Assembly: GCF_007752135.1 (NCBI RefSeq)
Contig: NZ_CP036298.1
Location: 6,998,501-7,062,500, forward strand
DNA from: Aureliella helgolandensis
Lineage (GTDB): Bacteria; Planctomycetota; Planctomycetia; Pirellulales; Pirellulaceae
Length of the DNA: 64,000 nucleotides
Direction of reading: 5' to 3'
Within the stretch, counting starts at the first letter, position 1; every line of letters begins with the position of its first letter. Shown one piece after another: positions 14,297 through 22,490 of the stretch. The notes beneath the pieces are model-generated. The model had not been told where the DNA came from, did no database searches, and worked only from the letters and a program-made list of their open reading frames with translations. Made by a program: the position numbers and the translations under genes.

Positions 14297-15226
14297 TGGT
14301 GCAGGAGACGTTTGGCTGCCGAGCAAGAAAGCTACGACAAGTCGCAGCACTCCCTATGGAGTGCGTTGACTCGTCATCGCTGTGGAGTAGTGGTTGAGGG
14401 AGTTTGGTTAGTCCACCGAGCAGGTGTTTGGGGGCAGCCAGAACGGCTTTTCCGGGCCTCTGGTTTGCAAAGGAAGGTGGTGGGGACAGTCAATTTGTGG
14501 TGCAGGAGACAATTGGCCGCCGAGCAAGAAAGCTACGACGAGTCGCAGCACTCCCTATGGAGTGCGATGACTCGTCATCGCTGTGGAGTAGTGGTTGAGG
14601 GAGTTTGGTTAGTCCACCGAGCAGGTGTTTGGGGGCAGCCAGAACGGCTTTTCCGGGCCTCTGGTTTGCAAAGGAAGTTGGTGGGGACAGTCAATTTGTG
14701 GTGCAGGAGACAATTGGCCGCCGAGCAAGAAAGCTACGACAAGTCGCAGCACTCCCTATGGAGTGCGATGAATCTTCATCGCTGTGGAGTAGTGGTTGAG
14801 GGAGTTTGGTTAGTCCACCGAGCAGGTGTTTGGGGGCAGCCAGAACGGCTTTTCCGGGCCTCTGGTTTGCAAAGGAAGGTGGTGGGGACAGTCAATTTGT
14901 GGTGCAGGAGACAATTGGCCGCCGAGCAAGAAAGCTACGACAAGTCGCAGCACTCCCTATGGAGTGCGATGAATCTTCATCGCTGTGGAGTAGTGGTTGA
15001 GGGAGTTTGGTTAGTCCACCGAGCAGGTGTTTGGGGGCAGCCAGAACGGCTTTTCCGGGCCTCTGGTTTGCAAAGGAAGGTGGTGGGGACAGTCAATTTG
15101 TGGTGCAGGAGACAATTGGCCGCCGAGCAAGAAAGCTACGACAAGTCGCAGCACTCCCTATGGAGTGCGTTGACTCGTCATCGCTGTGGAGTAGTGGTTG
15201 AGGGAGTTTGGTTAGTCCACCGAGCA
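14297..15226. repeat. 201-bp tandem repeat, about 4.6 copies
   Basis: Units begin at 14297, 14498, 14699, 14900 and 15101, exactly 201 bases apart, the last truncated at 15226. Each unit has two abutting hairpins: GCACTCC-CTAT-GGAGTGC and GCGATGA-N4-TCATCGC (14548-14565 and 14564-14581 in unit 2). Because 201 is a multiple of three, a 346-codon frame (14252-15292) stays open through the array. Between units, however, nearly every substitution in that frame changes the amino acid (K/E, L/M, TR/NL, V/L), while hairpin stems are largely kept. I therefore read it as a structured DNA or RNA repeat, not a gene. Flanks 14152-14296 and 15227-15431 show nothing else. Confidence 0.9.
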
Positions 15227-15431
15227 TTCGATTGCATGCCGCCAGAGGACTCTTTTTCCCTGCAGGGTCTAGTTTCATTGCGACGAATCTAGTGCAGTGG
15301 TCGCATTTTTATTTCTGGCGAAGTGCGATTTGAGCATTGGGATTGAAAATGCAACCCAATCAACAAGCCGTCACGCGGCGGGAAACTCTTTCAAAAAGCT
15401 GTTCACTGCTGGCTACTCGAATCACCGCCGG

Positions 15432-16229
15432 CTACTCGAAGGGAAAAGTCGCATCGAGTGGGGCTTGGGACAATTCGGCAAGAAACGGTGCGATGCGTTC
15501 GACAATGACCTCGCTCAGTTGCTCCCCTTTCGCCGCAGTCGCAGAATGCGGATTCCCTGATCCCGAATTGGAGGTCAGCAGATGCCAGGGGCGGCTTAAG
15601 CCCACCCAGCCATTGCGAAGCGCCTCAAATCGCAACGGGCGCGTTGCTCCCTCGTCCGCGGTCAAATCCCCCGTGGGCTTGCGAGCCACCAGGTCGGGAC
15701 GAAAGGCGAGAACTAAGGAGGTCTCCATCTCTCCGGCATGATCATCGGCATGTTCACAAATTTCAGCAGCTGCATCGCGAATCATCTGGTACCAGTTGCA
15801 GAGGAACACATGCACCTTCGTCTGGCCATAGATCTCTCGCAGGAATGGCTTGAAATCATTTCCACCGTGCGAATTGAAGATCACCAACTTGCGCACACCG
15901 CTGGCTTCAACCGAAGCCACCAAATCTCGCAGCACCAGGAACAGAGTTGAGGGCTGCAGGTTCATCGCCCATGGAAACTGGCGCAGATTGGTTTCCGTAC
16001 CAAAAGGCACCACTGGCAACTGCACAACTCGGCCCCCCAGTTCCGTTGCCCTGTGACAACAGCGATCTGCCAGACATCCGGCTTCGATCGTATCCGTACC
16101 GTAGGGCAGGTGTAGATTGTGGGGCTCGGTTGCTCCCATGGGCAGCACGGCAACTTGCCACTCCCGCTGCCGGGCGTCCGCTAGCGTTACATCTTCAAGA
16201 CGCCAATTTTTTTTGAGGTTCTGTTGCAT
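15432..16229 (-). CDS. Creatininase family amidohydrolase
   Basis: Predicted 265-aa cytosolic metal-dependent hydrolase. Creatininase-fold motifs are all visible: GATEPHNLHLPYGTDT (about 32-47) with metal-binding Glu, His and Asp; FNSHGGN (about 118-124); and DDHAGEMETS (about 162-171) with His and Glu ligands. The family includes creatininase and formamide hydrolases of riboflavin/F420 and mycofactocin pathways, and none of those contexts is nearby, so the substrate is open. It is a single gene, transcribed away from the AAA+ gene. Confidence 0.88.
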   Translation of the reverse strand: MQQNLKKNWRLEDVTLADARQREWQVAVLPMGATEPHNLHLPYGTDTIEAGCLADRCCHRATELGGRVVQLPVVPFGTETNLRQFPWAMNLQPSTLFLVLRDLVASVEASGVRKLVIFNSHGGNDFKPFLREIYGQTKVHVFLCNWYQMIRDAAAEICEHADDHAGEMETSLVLAFRPDLVARKPTGDLTADEGATRPLRFEALRNGWVGLSRPWHLLTSNSGSGNPHSATAAKGEQLSEVIVERIAPFLAELSQAPLDATFPFE

Positions 16230-16524
16230 GGGGTTCTAGACTGGGAATGAATCCGCCATAGAGGGTGTTTTTTTGCGAATAAAGCTCATCGAGGACCGCC
16301 CTTCGAAATTCGGTCTGCGAGCAGGCGAGTCCTAACACAACCTCGACTGCTGATTTCCGATCGGTACATTTGCGGAGCGCAGTGCATTCTACAGCAAGTT
16401 CAGCCATTGGATTTGAGGCGTTCGGCGCGCCTCTGCATGGGCGTTGTCCACACACCGCCCATGCGTCAGAATCATGGCTGGCACCTGAGCCTCGTCTGCA
16501 GAGTGTCGCGCGGTCAACTCTCGT

Positions 16525-18357
16525 ATGAAATGCATTATGAACGCCATTACCTCCGAGCCTCCCAAATACGAATTCTTCTCGCAACTAGCCAGAATCGTCA
16601 ATTCAGGGCAGGCACGTTCGATCATCGTCGCTGGAAACGTAAACGACCTCTATTTTGACGGTGAAACCTATGTACCCATCGTCCCTTTCATGCTCAAGAG
16701 AACTCAAGTCGCGGGACTGATCCAAGTCGTCTATGAGCTCAATGGCCCCATTCGATTGGAAGAAGCGGATCGCGCTCGATTGCGTGAAGCCTGGGCAGCT
16801 TGGAAAACCGGCATCGATCTCAACGCTCTCGCCATCAAGGATATGGGAGCCGAGAGCAGCAAGATTGACTTGCGGCGTCGCGAATTCGATCAATATCTTC
16901 GCGATGCGATTGGCAATGCCACGCAAGCGTTGGAGTTTCTGCGTCAGTTGACCATCTGCTCACGAGCAGCACTACGTGAAAATTTGCTGATATTTATCGA
17001 AGCAGCGGACATGCTGCTACCGGTAGGTGATGGCAATATTGCGAGACTGCAAGACGCGCAGATTCGCCGCGTAGCCATCGTAACCGACTGGTTCAGCGAT
17101 CCGGAATTTTTTGCCGGTAGAGACACGGTTTGCTTGGTCTGTGAATCGCGAAGTCAGATTCACCCGAGGATTGCAAGGCTGCCGCAAGTCTTAGGAGTTG
17201 AGGTTCCCTCGCCGGACACAGCTGCGCGACGCCACTATATGGAATGGCAAGGCAGTCGCCCAACGGCCGCTGCAATCCCGGTCGCCGATGAGACGCTGAA
17301 GGAATCTTCCAGCGATGCTTCTGCAGCGCAACTCGACAGCCTGGCCGAAGCCACAGCAGGCTTGAGCATTCACGCCTTGCGACAGTTGTTGCTTGCCGCC
17401 GCCTATCGCGGAGCCCCCGTGTCTCGCGAGCAAATTGTTGCGCAGGTTGAGCAATTCATTCAGGCACAGTTGGGCGAGGATGTGATTGAGTTTAAGAAAC
17501 CATCCCACACCTTGGCCGATGTAGTGGGAGCAACGAATCTCAAGAAATTCCTGCAGACGCAGATGCTCCCAAGGCTCCTGCTGCCGGATGACCGTGCATT
17601 ACCTGGCGCCGCCGTGGCGGGCCCCATCGGCGGTGGCAAGACCTTTATTTTCGAAGCGGTTGCCGCCGAACTGGACATGCCAGTTCTGGTACTGAAGAGC
17701 ATCCGGAGCCAGTGGTTTGGTCAAACCGATGTGATCTTCGAGCGTCTCAAACGCGTGCTGGAAGCTCTGGAGAAAGTGGTCATATTCGTCGATGAAGCCG
17801 ACACGCAGTTCGGTGGTGTTGGTGAGGGGACTCACGAAACGGAACGCCGCTTGACCGGCAAGATCCAGGGCATGATGAGTGATCCGGCACTTCGCGGAAA
17901 AGTCATCTGGCTGTTAATGACCGCCCGCATCCATCTATTGTCACCAGATATTCGCCGCCCTGGACGCGTGGGAGATTTGATCGTCCCGGTGCTCGACCCC
18001 ACCGACGACGATCGGCTGCAGTTCATCCGTTGGATGATTAAACCGGCTGGTCCAGCCGCTGAGGGTTTGGTTCAATGGCTTGACGAAGAGGGACTCCCTC
18101 AGGAATTCTCAGCTGCCGGATTTGCAGCCCTGCGCAGCCAAATCAAAGCCATCCCTCCCGCATCCGAGGAAGAGCTACGGGCGTCCATCTACGACTTCAT
18201 CCAGCCAGCCATCGGCAAGACTCGGCGCTATCAAACGCTCCAGGCCCTGGTGAACTGCACCCGTCGCAGCCTCTTGCCCGATCCCCATGTAACGGACGAA
18301 CAACGCAATTTGTGGGAGCAAGAGATCAATCTGCTCGAAGCCCAAGGAATTCGTTAG
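16525..18357 (+). CDS. AAA+ ATPase of a PspA-associated module
   Basis: Predicted 610-aa cytosolic protein, possibly starting later at the internal ATG 16537. The C-terminal half (about 325-500) is a classical AAA domain with Walker A GPIGGGKT (366-373), Walker B VVIFVDEAD (418-426) and an arginine-finger region SPDIRRPGR (473-481). The sensor-1 position reads LLMTAR where Asn is common. The N-terminal half reads like a second AAA fold without Walker A: IIVAGNVNDLYF (33-44), LLIFIEAADMLLP (154-166) as a Walker B-like strand, and VEVPSPDTAARRHYMEW (226-242). It is followed on the same strand by a membrane coiled-coil protein and a PspA homologue. Inference: it remodels or powers a PspA/ESCRT-III-like membrane assembly. 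Confidence 0.85.
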   Translation: MKCIMNAITSEPPKYEFFSQLARIVNSGQARSIIVAGNVNDLYFDGETYVPIVPFMLKRTQVAGLIQVVYELNGPIRLEEADRARLREAWAAWKTGIDLNALAIKDMGAESSKIDLRRREFDQYLRDAIGNATQALEFLRQLTICSRAALRENLLIFIEAADMLLPVGDGNIARLQDAQIRRVAIVTDWFSDPEFFAGRDTVCLVCESRSQIHPRIARLPQVLGVEVPSPDTAARRHYMEWQGSRPTAAAIPVADETLKESSSDASAAQLDSLAEATAGLSIHALRQLLLAAAYRGAPVSREQIVAQVEQFIQAQLGEDVIEFKKPSHTLADVVGATNLKKFLQTQMLPRLLLPDDRALPGAAVAGPIGGGKTFIFEAVAAELDMPVLVLKSIRSQWFGQTDVIFERLKRVLEALEKVVIFVDEADTQFGGVGEGTHETERRLTGKIQGMMSDPALRGKVIWLLMTARIHLLSPDIRRPGRVGDLIVPVLDPTDDDRLQFIRWMIKPAGPAAEGLVQWLDEEGLPQEFSAAGFAALRSQIKAIPPASEEELRASIYDFIQPAIGKTRRYQTLQALVNCTRRSLLPDPHVTDEQRNLWEQEINLLEAQGIR

Positions 18358-18616
18358 TGCTTGGTTCCACGCCCATCGCGGGCCGTGAACGAGGGCAAAC
18401 TCAAAATGCCTAGTTTGTCATCGCGCGTTACGCGCATTCCAGGCCAGAGCGGACACGGCAAATTTCAGGACGGGATCTAGGAGCGTTGGGCAACGTCACG
18501 GGTCTCAGGCCCCTGCAGCTCACCAGAGAGGCTCCGTTGCCGGTCCTACTATTGACTCGAAAACTGGCATACAATCAACCTCTTGGAACAACTCGAGTTC
18601 TCCCCTTTAAGCATGA

Positions 18617-19357
18617 GTGACTTGCCGCGTGGATTCCGTAAAACGCACCGTCCTCTCGAAATTATTCATGGCACCCAGTGTGATGATCCCCATCTTGGGC
18701 GGAGCACTCGCTGGCTGTCTCTCCTGGGGGCTGGGAGGCATTCCGGCATTGACGACTGTGGCGGCAATCGGCGTTGTCGGAGGCTTAGGCTGGATGGTGG
18801 CTCGCACCTTTCTCAACGTCAACGAGGTCACCGAGGCGGCCTTAGCCGCGCAGCTGGAACAGCGGGCGCGAGTGGAGAACGCGGAACTAGACCGGCTGGC
18901 GGCCCAACTGCGTAGCGACCGCGATCATCGCACCCAAGACTGCTTGACTCTGCTAAGATCGCTCCGCGCCGAATTTGAAGAGGTGGCTCAGCAACCAGGT
19001 TTTGCAATCCGTAGCGCCCAAGTTCGGGAGCAAGTTGGCCATGTATTTGAGGCGGCGACCGACCAGCTGCGAAATTCCTTCCGCTTGTGGGAAAGAGCCG
19101 AGAGCCTGTCGGGAGAGACGCGGGACCGAGTCCTGGCTGAGCGCGAAGCAGAGATTGCCGAGTTGCCTCCCACCGTGGAGCGCATCCAAAAAATCGTGGA
19201 ACAGTTCCGGAGTTTGGTACGCACGGAAAACCAAGTGGGGTTAGCGGAAATGCAAGCCGAATTGGAAGCCAACTTGCGCGTCGCCCAACGAACCGAGGAG
19301 CGGATGCGAGAAATAGAAAATCCCTCTGCCGCCCATGAAGCATTTATCCGAGAATAA
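18617..19357 (+). CDS. Membrane-anchored coiled-coil protein of the PspA module
   Basis: No recognised family. Predicted 246 aa, with a hydrophobic N-terminal region (about 18-64, likely two helices rich in Gly/Ala) and then a long charged alpha-helical region (70-240) with coiled-coil character. The start is uncertain: GTG 18617, GTG 18629 or ATG 18668 all keep the membrane region. It lies between the AAA+ gene and pspA on the same strand, 259 and 185 bases away, so it is likely a membrane partner linking the two. The composition of the C-terminal helix resembles PspA-like proteins but I cannot claim homology. Confidence 0.72.
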   Translation: MTCRVDSVKRTVLSKLFMAPSVMIPILGGALAGCLSWGLGGIPALTTVAAIGVVGGLGWMVARTFLNVNEVTEAALAAQLEQRARVENAELDRLAAQLRSDRDHRTQDCLTLLRSLRAEFEEVAQQPGFAIRSAQVREQVGHVFEAATDQLRNSFRLWERAESLSGETRDRVLAEREAEIAELPPTVERIQKIVEQFRSLVRTENQVGLAEMQAELEANLRVAQRTEERMREIENPSAAHEAFIRE

Positions 19358-19542
19358 AGTCCCCAGCCGTTGCCAAACGCCGGTCGGAGGCTTTAACATT
19401 TCCAAGTAGTCCACTGCCATTGATATCCACATCCAGCTCCCTCGCCGCAAAGCTGGGCCGAGACAGCCCCACCCCGGGCCTGCTCACTTTCATTTAAGCT
19501 CGCCATTGCCTCAAATTGAGCAATTTCTAAGGGAAGCCATCT

Positions 19543-20355
19543 ATGTTCAAAGCTGTCGGTAAATACTTCCGTGCGGTTTGGTATCTCGTCACGTTCCGAG
19601 TCACGAAGGCTGGCGATACGCTGCGTTCCAATCCTGGGGTCATCTCGGCCAATTACGATCGGGTCATCGAAGAAAAGCGAAGTCGCCTCAATCAATACAA
19701 AGACGCCGTTAGCGCCATGATTGCTCAGGAAGAGAGCAAGAAGGAAAAACTAAGACAAATTACCAGCGAAATTGAAAAGCTAGAGAAGCTCCGCTCCGGG
19801 GCTGCTGCCAAAGCCAAACAATTGGTCGAGCGGTACAACGGCGATATCAATGCAGTGAGGAACGACCCAGAGTATCTCAAGTGCCAATCGGCGTACAAGG
19901 ATTTCACCAGCACGCTTGCCGAGAAACAGGAAAGAGCCCAGGAGATCGATGAAGATCTCAAACAGCTCGTTGCCAATGTCGGCGGGCACAAGACTCAAAT
20001 CCAAGCCCTGATGCGCGAGCTCGAGAAGATCAAGGAAGAAAAACACGATGCAGTCGCCGACGTGCTATCGGCGACAGAAGAGCAGCAAATCAGCGATATG
20101 ATGACCGGGCTGTCCAACGATCGTACCAGCGAAGAGTTGCGTGAATTGAGAGAATTGCGAAACCGAGCCAATGCTGGAGCTCGTGTCAGTCGTGAACTGG
20201 CCGGCATGGACACCAAACGGGCTGAGGCGGAATTTCTGGAATATGCTCAGTCCAGTGAAGCGGATGATGAATTCGATGCGCTGATCGGGCTCACGCAAAA
20301 AGAGGACAAACAATCCGCTCCGCAACAGCAAGATACCCGCATCCCAGAAGCCTAG
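19543..20355 (+). CDS. PspA/IM30 (Vipp1) family protein, ESCRT-III superfamily
   Basis: Predicted 270-aa, almost entirely helical protein. The N-terminus (MFKAVGKYFRAVWYLVTF) is amphipathic, as needed for membrane insertion in PspA. SNPGVISANYDRVIEEK and the long helical hairpin that follows fit the PspA/IM30 core, with a charged tail ending in a Gln/Pro-rich segment. PspA and Vipp1 form membrane-bound rings and rods and belong to the ESCRT-III superfamily. AGGGAA upstream supports ATG 19543. No pspF or pspBC is nearby; the partners are the AAA+ protein and the coiled-coil membrane protein. Confidence 0.87.
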   Translation: MFKAVGKYFRAVWYLVTFRVTKAGDTLRSNPGVISANYDRVIEEKRSRLNQYKDAVSAMIAQEESKKEKLRQITSEIEKLEKLRSGAAAKAKQLVERYNGDINAVRNDPEYLKCQSAYKDFTSTLAEKQERAQEIDEDLKQLVANVGGHKTQIQALMRELEKIKEEKHDAVADVLSATEEQQISDMMTGLSNDRTSEELRELRELRNRANAGARVSRELAGMDTKRAEAEFLEYAQSSEADDEFDALIGLTQKEDKQSAPQQQDTRIPEA

Positions 20356-20368
20356 TCCCCCAATGCCC

Positions 20369-20388
20369 CCGCCCACCTCGCTGGGCGG
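20369..20388 (+). terminator. GC-rich hairpin after the pspA homologue
   Basis: CCGCCCA-CCTCGC-TGGGCGG forms a seven-pair stem 14 bases after the stop. There is no T-run, so termination is uncertain. Confidence 0.35.
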
Positions 20389-20459
20389 GAGGCTGCTCGG
20401 TCTCCGGGAGTTCGACGCGCGAGGCAGGCCCTAGAACCGGCCTCTCGCCACTTAGCAAA

Positions 20460-20699
20460 CTAGATTTTGAACAAGTGCAAGGCATCGTCGATCCGTTTCG
20501 GCAGTCCGATCTTCTTTGCGAATCGATGGATGGCGGCGACGCCCCCGTAGGCGGTGCCGCCTGCTTTTTGTGCCAGCTCATACGCAATCTTGTCCCCTTT
20601 GAGCATGGGGTGTCCGCGATCGTGAGCAGCCGAATTCTGTAACCTGTTCTTGATACGTCGTTTGCGTTTTCGAATCAAATCTGCTTTAATCGTCTTCAC
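20460..20699 (-). pseudogene. Truncated IS1380-type transposase, N-terminal remnant
   Basis: 79 codons. The N-terminus is basic (KRKRRIKNRL) and continues into GGTAYGGVAAIHRFAKKIGL and RIDDALHLFK, which resemble the start of IS1380-family transposases common in planctomycetes. In those proteins the next segment is HLPYHESDHV; here a stop follows HLFKI, and no DDE catalytic region remains. It is a decayed insertion-sequence fragment. Family assignment is from memory of the motif. Confidence 0.6.
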
Positions 20700-20829
20700 T
20701 CGAAATCTCCATCGTGGTTAGCGAGCGGCTTGTTGGGCTGGTGAAAAAAGACCAACAAACTGCAGGATATTTCGAGTTTTTTTATGCGCAAATGCTCCGC
20801 CAAGCAAGTGGAGTACGCTTGTTTAAGGA

Positions 20830-20986
20830 CTAGTGCATTGTCAACACTAAGAATTAGGGTTTAGCGAGCGTTCGGAAAAAGGTGTCCGACACCAAAAGTG
20901 CAAAGCACCCGGAGGGCCATTCCGGCTTTTGGTGTCGGGAACCTTTTTCCGGGCAACCCGAAAATTAAGCTTTGACAATGCACTAG
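20830..20986. mobile_element. 157-bp MITE-like palindromic element
   Basis: Perfect 15-bp terminal inverted repeats (CTAGTGCATTGTCAA at 20830 and its complement at 20972-20986) are followed by imperfect extensions to about 30 bp. Inside is a near-perfect stem: 20873-20883 pairs with 20941-20951 (11 bp) and 20886-20898 with 20926-20938 (13 bp), split by a 2x2 internal loop, with a 27-base apical loop. No reading frame is present. It fits a small non-autonomous element or structured RNA. The flanks 20700-20829 and 20987-21251 show no gene. Confidence 0.75.
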
Positions 20987-21251
20987 CTGCGGAGTCGCGC
21001 CGACACAGCGGAAATCTCTCAAGCTCACGCGCGTGGCTTCCGTCGAAACGGCAAACGAGGCACATGTGGGCGAGCCACCGCTCCGCTGAAGGTCCCATTC
21101 AAGGGCACTCGTACGGGCAAACGCATCGCCCGCCGATACGAGCTAGCCTCACCATCTCCCACGATTGGCTGGGCATCCAGCGTCGTGCACCACGAGGCAG
21201 ATCCTAGAGACTAGTGTTGGGAGGTCTACCCGAGAGCGTTACATCCTGGCG

Positions 21252-22271
21252 TTAGATTTTCCAGGGAGCGCGATAGCGCATGCCCAGGGCAACGATCTTG
21301 GTCAGCAAATCCTCGTAGGTCAATTGCGACTTCTCGGCAGACTCCGCAAAGTCTTCCCCGAAGGCCAAGTTGGGATTGGCATTGGCCTCCAAGACGTAGA
21401 CTCTTCCATCGGGCCGCATGCGCAAGTCCATGCGAGCATAGCCACTCATATCGAGTGAGTTGTAGACCTTTTTGCAGATTCGGCCGATTTGCTTTTCGAC
21501 CTGAGGTTCGAGATTTTGGGCGAGATCGGTAACCACTCCTAATTTTTCCTGATAATTGCGATCCCACTTGACCTTCCGTGTCGCAATTAGAGGAATATCA
21601 CTTTTGGTGAACAACAGCTCCCAGACGGGAAACGTCTGCAAGCGATCATTGCCAATCACTCCCACATACAATTCTCGCCCCTCGATAAACTCTTCCGCCA
21701 GAGCATCGGCCATGGTGTGCTCGTGAACAAAAGCGACCCGCTCGGCCAACTCGCGGTCATCGTAGACGACCGACGCCTGCGAGATACCGAGTGAAGCATC
21801 GTCGATCACCGACTTGACGAAGATCGGAAAGGGCAGCTTCTTCGGCCGGACCACCTTCCGACCAACTGGAAAGACGGCAAAGCGAGGCGAAGGAATGCGG
21901 TGGTAGGAGAGGATTTTTTTGGTGAGGGCTTTATCTTTGGAGATCATCAGACCACGTGGATTGCAGCCAGTATAGGGCTGACGCATCAATTCCAAATAGC
22001 TAACGATAGCATGGTCATAGGTCACCACACCATGAAACTCTTCCAGCAGGTTGAAGGCGATGTGGGGCTTGGATTTGTGAATTGCGTTGCGAATCGGGCT
22101 CAGATCATCACTCAACCCCAAGACTTCGACCTGATGTCCTAGTTCTTTGAGCGTGGTAATCACATCGAACTCCGTCTTCCACTCGTCGATCTCCCTCTCC
22201 GACTTTCCCTCCATTGAATCGGGTGGAACGAGATTTTCATTGACCAGCGCGAGTACGCGGAGCTGTCTCAT
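21252..22271 (-). CDS. ATP-grasp enzyme, D-Ala-D-Ala ligase-like
   Basis: Predicted 339-aa cytosolic ATP-dependent carboxylate-amine ligase. An N-terminal Rossmann-like part (1-95) is followed by the ATP-grasp domain: FPIFVKSVIDDASLGIS (nucleotide-binding Lys and loop), EEFIEGRELYVGVIG, and EANANPNLAFGEDF with the Glu-Asn metal ligands. Bona fide Ddl proteins have EVNTLPG at the last motif, so the substrate here probably differs from D-alanine. The gene lies downstream of the zinc metallopeptidase on the same strand, 219 bases away, suggesting a ligase/peptidase pair. Confidence 0.85.
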   Translation of the reverse strand: MRQLRVLALVNENLVPPDSMEGKSEREIDEWKTEFDVITTLKELGHQVEVLGLSDDLSPIRNAIHKSKPHIAFNLLEEFHGVVTYDHAIVSYLELMRQPYTGCNPRGLMISKDKALTKKILSYHRIPSPRFAVFPVGRKVVRPKKLPFPIFVKSVIDDASLGISQASVVYDDRELAERVAFVHEHTMADALAEEFIEGRELYVGVIGNDRLQTFPVWELLFTKSDIPLIATRKVKWDRNYQEKLGVVTDLAQNLEPQVEKQIGRICKKVYNSLDMSGYARMDLRMRPDGRVYVLEANANPNLAFGEDFAESAEKSQLTYEDLLTKIVALGMRYRAPWKI

Positions 22272-22490
22272 AGTTTGGCCTGTATCCTAGTGGCTGAGTC
22301 ACTGCTTGATTTTTTGGGGAGTTACTGGGAAGAGATGTCCGCCACCCCCAGTGAGAAGCCCTCCCGCAGGACCGCTGTGGCTTGTGGTGCCGAACACCTT
22401 TTAGGGGTCATGTTAGGGGTCACGACATCAGGAATTTAGCCACGACGCCTGAGGACACGACACTCTGCGCGGTCTCAGTACTGCATCTCC
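22272..22490. other. Spacer between metallopeptidase and ATP-grasp genes
   Basis: It contains TGGTGCCGAACACCTTTTA at about 22385, a degenerate version of the inner stem of the 20830-20986 element, followed by two AGGGGTCA direct repeats. Probably a decayed palindrome copy. No gene is seen. Confidence 0.4.

Noticed and set aside
14297-15226. Possible CRISPR array
   Set aside because: Units are 201 bp and identical throughout, with no alternation of repeat and unique spacer, and no cas genes are present.
14252-15292. A 346-codon frame with 67-residue repeats
   Set aside because: It stays open because the 201-bp unit is a multiple of three. Two other frames are also largely open, and unit differences are mostly non-synonymous while hairpins persist.
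18583-18915. A 110-codon frame overlapping the membrane coiled-coil gene
   Set aside because: Arg/Gly-rich composition typical of an out-of-frame shadow; the overlapping frame has membrane helices and a coiled coil.
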